A stretch of DNA of 5,904 bases. Origin: an uncultured Alcaligenaceae bacterium (GTDB taxonomy: Bacteria > Pseudomonadota > Gammaproteobacteria > Burkholderiales > Burkholderiaceae_B). Numbering within the stretch: the stretch's first letter is position 1; each line of letters starts with the position of its first letter. Location: NCBI GenBank assembly GCA_937897265.1, contig CALCPT010000633.1, positions 1-5,904 of the forward strand. The letters are read 5' to 3'. A program made the translations under genes and the position numbers. This document shows, piece by piece, positions 5,278 through 5,904 of the stretch. The notes beneath the pieces were generated by a model, which was given only the letters and a program-made list of their open reading frames with translations, ran no database searches and was not told the origin of the DNA.

Positions 5278-5658
5278 TTAAGGGTTACGGGAAGCTTTTT
5301 CTTGCAGGCCAGACACGCCTTCGCGTCGCGCTAACTCGGCTAATACCTGTTCAGGGCGTAAACCATGTTCAGTTAGCACGACTAAGCAATGAAACCACAA
5401 ATCTGCTGTTTCTGCCACGATTCGCTCTGGATGTTGGTCTTTGACCGCCATCACGAGCTCGGTGGCTTCTTCGCCAATTTTTTTTAGCGCTGCGTCAGGC
5501 CCTTTCGAAAATAACTTTGCGACATATGACGTCGCTGGATCTCCGCCGTGCGCGGGCAAACGAGTGGCCAAGATGTCAGCGATTCTTGCCAGAATGACAT
5601 CGGACGAGTTAGTCGGTGAGGCGTCGGTAGTAGCGGCGGTCATGTTTAGGGCATTCAC
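5278..5658 (-). CDS. hisE: Phosphoribosyl-ATP pyrophosphohydrolase HisE
   Basis: HisE hydrolyses phosphoribosyl-ATP to phosphoribosyl-AMP and pyrophosphate, the second step of histidine synthesis, in the cytoplasm. The core shows [21 protein letters not shown] (from Ser44), with the metal-binding acidic set EEATE at 63-67 and ETADLWFH at 83-90 (Glu83, Asp86). This is the all-alpha, MazG-like pattern. It is a stand-alone HisE, not fused to HisI. The start is probably GTG 5658, overlapping the hisI stop as GTGA, giving 126 residues. ATG 5643 (121 residues) is a fair alternative, and neither has a clear ribosome site. Either start leaves a short Ser/Thr/Ala-rich N-terminal extension before the core. 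hisE follows hisI, its next enzyme in the pathway, in the same transcript. Confidence 0.94.
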   Translation of the reverse strand: MNALNMTAATTDASPTNSSDVILARIADILATRLPAHGGDPATSYVAKLFSKGPDAALKKIGEEATELVMAVKDQHPERIVAETADLWFHCLVVLTEHGLRPEQVLAELARREGVSGLQEKASRNP

Positions 5659-5904
5659 TTGTAAATAAGCTCGGGGTCTTTAAGCACGGGATCCACGCTT
5701 ACCCATTTTGACGATAGCGGTTCAGCAGTTTGCTCAAGACGCCGATAGAAACAGCTTGCCCGCCCAGTATGGCAGGCGATCCCACCTAATTGCTCCACTT
5801 GCAGCACCAGCACATCACCATCGCAGTCCAAGCGCAGCTCTTTCAGCACTTGCACATGGCCGGACTCTTCGCCTTTGCGCCAGAGCTTGCCGCGCGAGCG
5901 CGAC
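5655..5904 (-). CDS. hisI: Phosphoribosyl-AMP cyclohydrolase HisI, 5' end outside window
   Basis: HisI opens the purine ring of phosphoribosyl-AMP, the third step of histidine synthesis. About 82 C-terminal residues are visible; the N-terminal third or so lies beyond 5904. Reading back from the stop, the frame stays open to the window edge, beginning [18 protein letters not shown], a hallmark HisI segment. Next come LDCDGD, holding the Mg-binding aspartates and a Zn-ligand cysteine, and [16 protein letters not shown] with the two other Zn-ligand cysteines. The end is [12 protein letters not shown], as in monofunctional HisI. An apparent start at GTG 5855 is internal, since homologous sequence continues upstream of it. 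The stop overlaps the probable hisE start by 4 bases. It is truncated only by the window, with no sign of decay. Confidence 0.95.
   Translation of the reverse strand, partial: SRSRGKLWRKGEESGHVQVLKELRLDCDGDVLVLQVEQLGGIACHTGRASCFYRRLEQTAEPLSSKWVSVDPVLKDPELIYK

Noticed and set aside
5655..5855. Short hisI-like gene starting at GTG 5855
   Set aside because: The same frame stays open to the window edge and encodes conserved HisI sequence upstream of that codon, so the gene is merely cut by the window.

Overview
The window reads as an ordinary chromosomal segment of a betaproteobacterium, most likely order Burkholderiales and perhaps an Alcaligenaceae relative. This rests on protein flavour (for example the TatA start [10 protein letters not shown]) and on the gene order hisI-hisE-hinT-tatA-tatB-tatC beside a DegS-type protease and a Nif3-family gene. 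That order is familiar from Burkholderiales; the genus cannot be named from sequence alone. Base composition is moderate, with two clearly AT-rich non-coding patches: before mscL (1-75) and between tatC and the XRE regulator (about 2960-3120).

Layout, left to right. mscL (76-507, +) is a mechanosensitive channel behind an AT-rich leader. It converges across about 120 bases on a Nif3-like metal protein (627-1385, -). That gene is divergent from a DegS-like anchored serine protease (1401-2558, +), with only 15 bases between the two start codons. The protease converges on a small XRE-type regulator (2571-2912, -), leaving 12 bases between stop codons. Upstream of the regulator lies a 217-base non-coding stretch with a perfect 9-bp dyad and a second, longer imperfect dyad. 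From 3130 to the window end everything is on the minus strand: hisI (5' end cut off), hisE, hinT, tatA, tatB, tatC, tightly packed with two 4-base stop/start overlaps.

How they work together. HisI and HisE are steps 3 and 2 of histidine biosynthesis, encoded as separate proteins. HinT is a nucleotide phosphoramidase. TatA, TatB and TatC form a complete twin-arginine translocase for folded proteins. The DegS-like protease would act on the periplasmic face of the same membrane in envelope quality control. MscL protects against hypo-osmotic shock. The XRE regulator's targets are unknown; self-regulation through the upstream dyads is the simplest inference.

Several starts needed judgement. Nif3 is placed at an ATG (1385) behind GAGGTG, TatA at an ATG (4884) behind GGAG, and XRE at a GTG (2912) behind AAAGGGA. 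tatC and hisE appear to use TTG and GTG in 4-base overlaps with the preceding gene. I see no mobile element, CRISPR array, rRNA or tRNA, and no clearly new biological system. The most interesting unexplained signal is the nested inverted-repeat block before the XRE gene.
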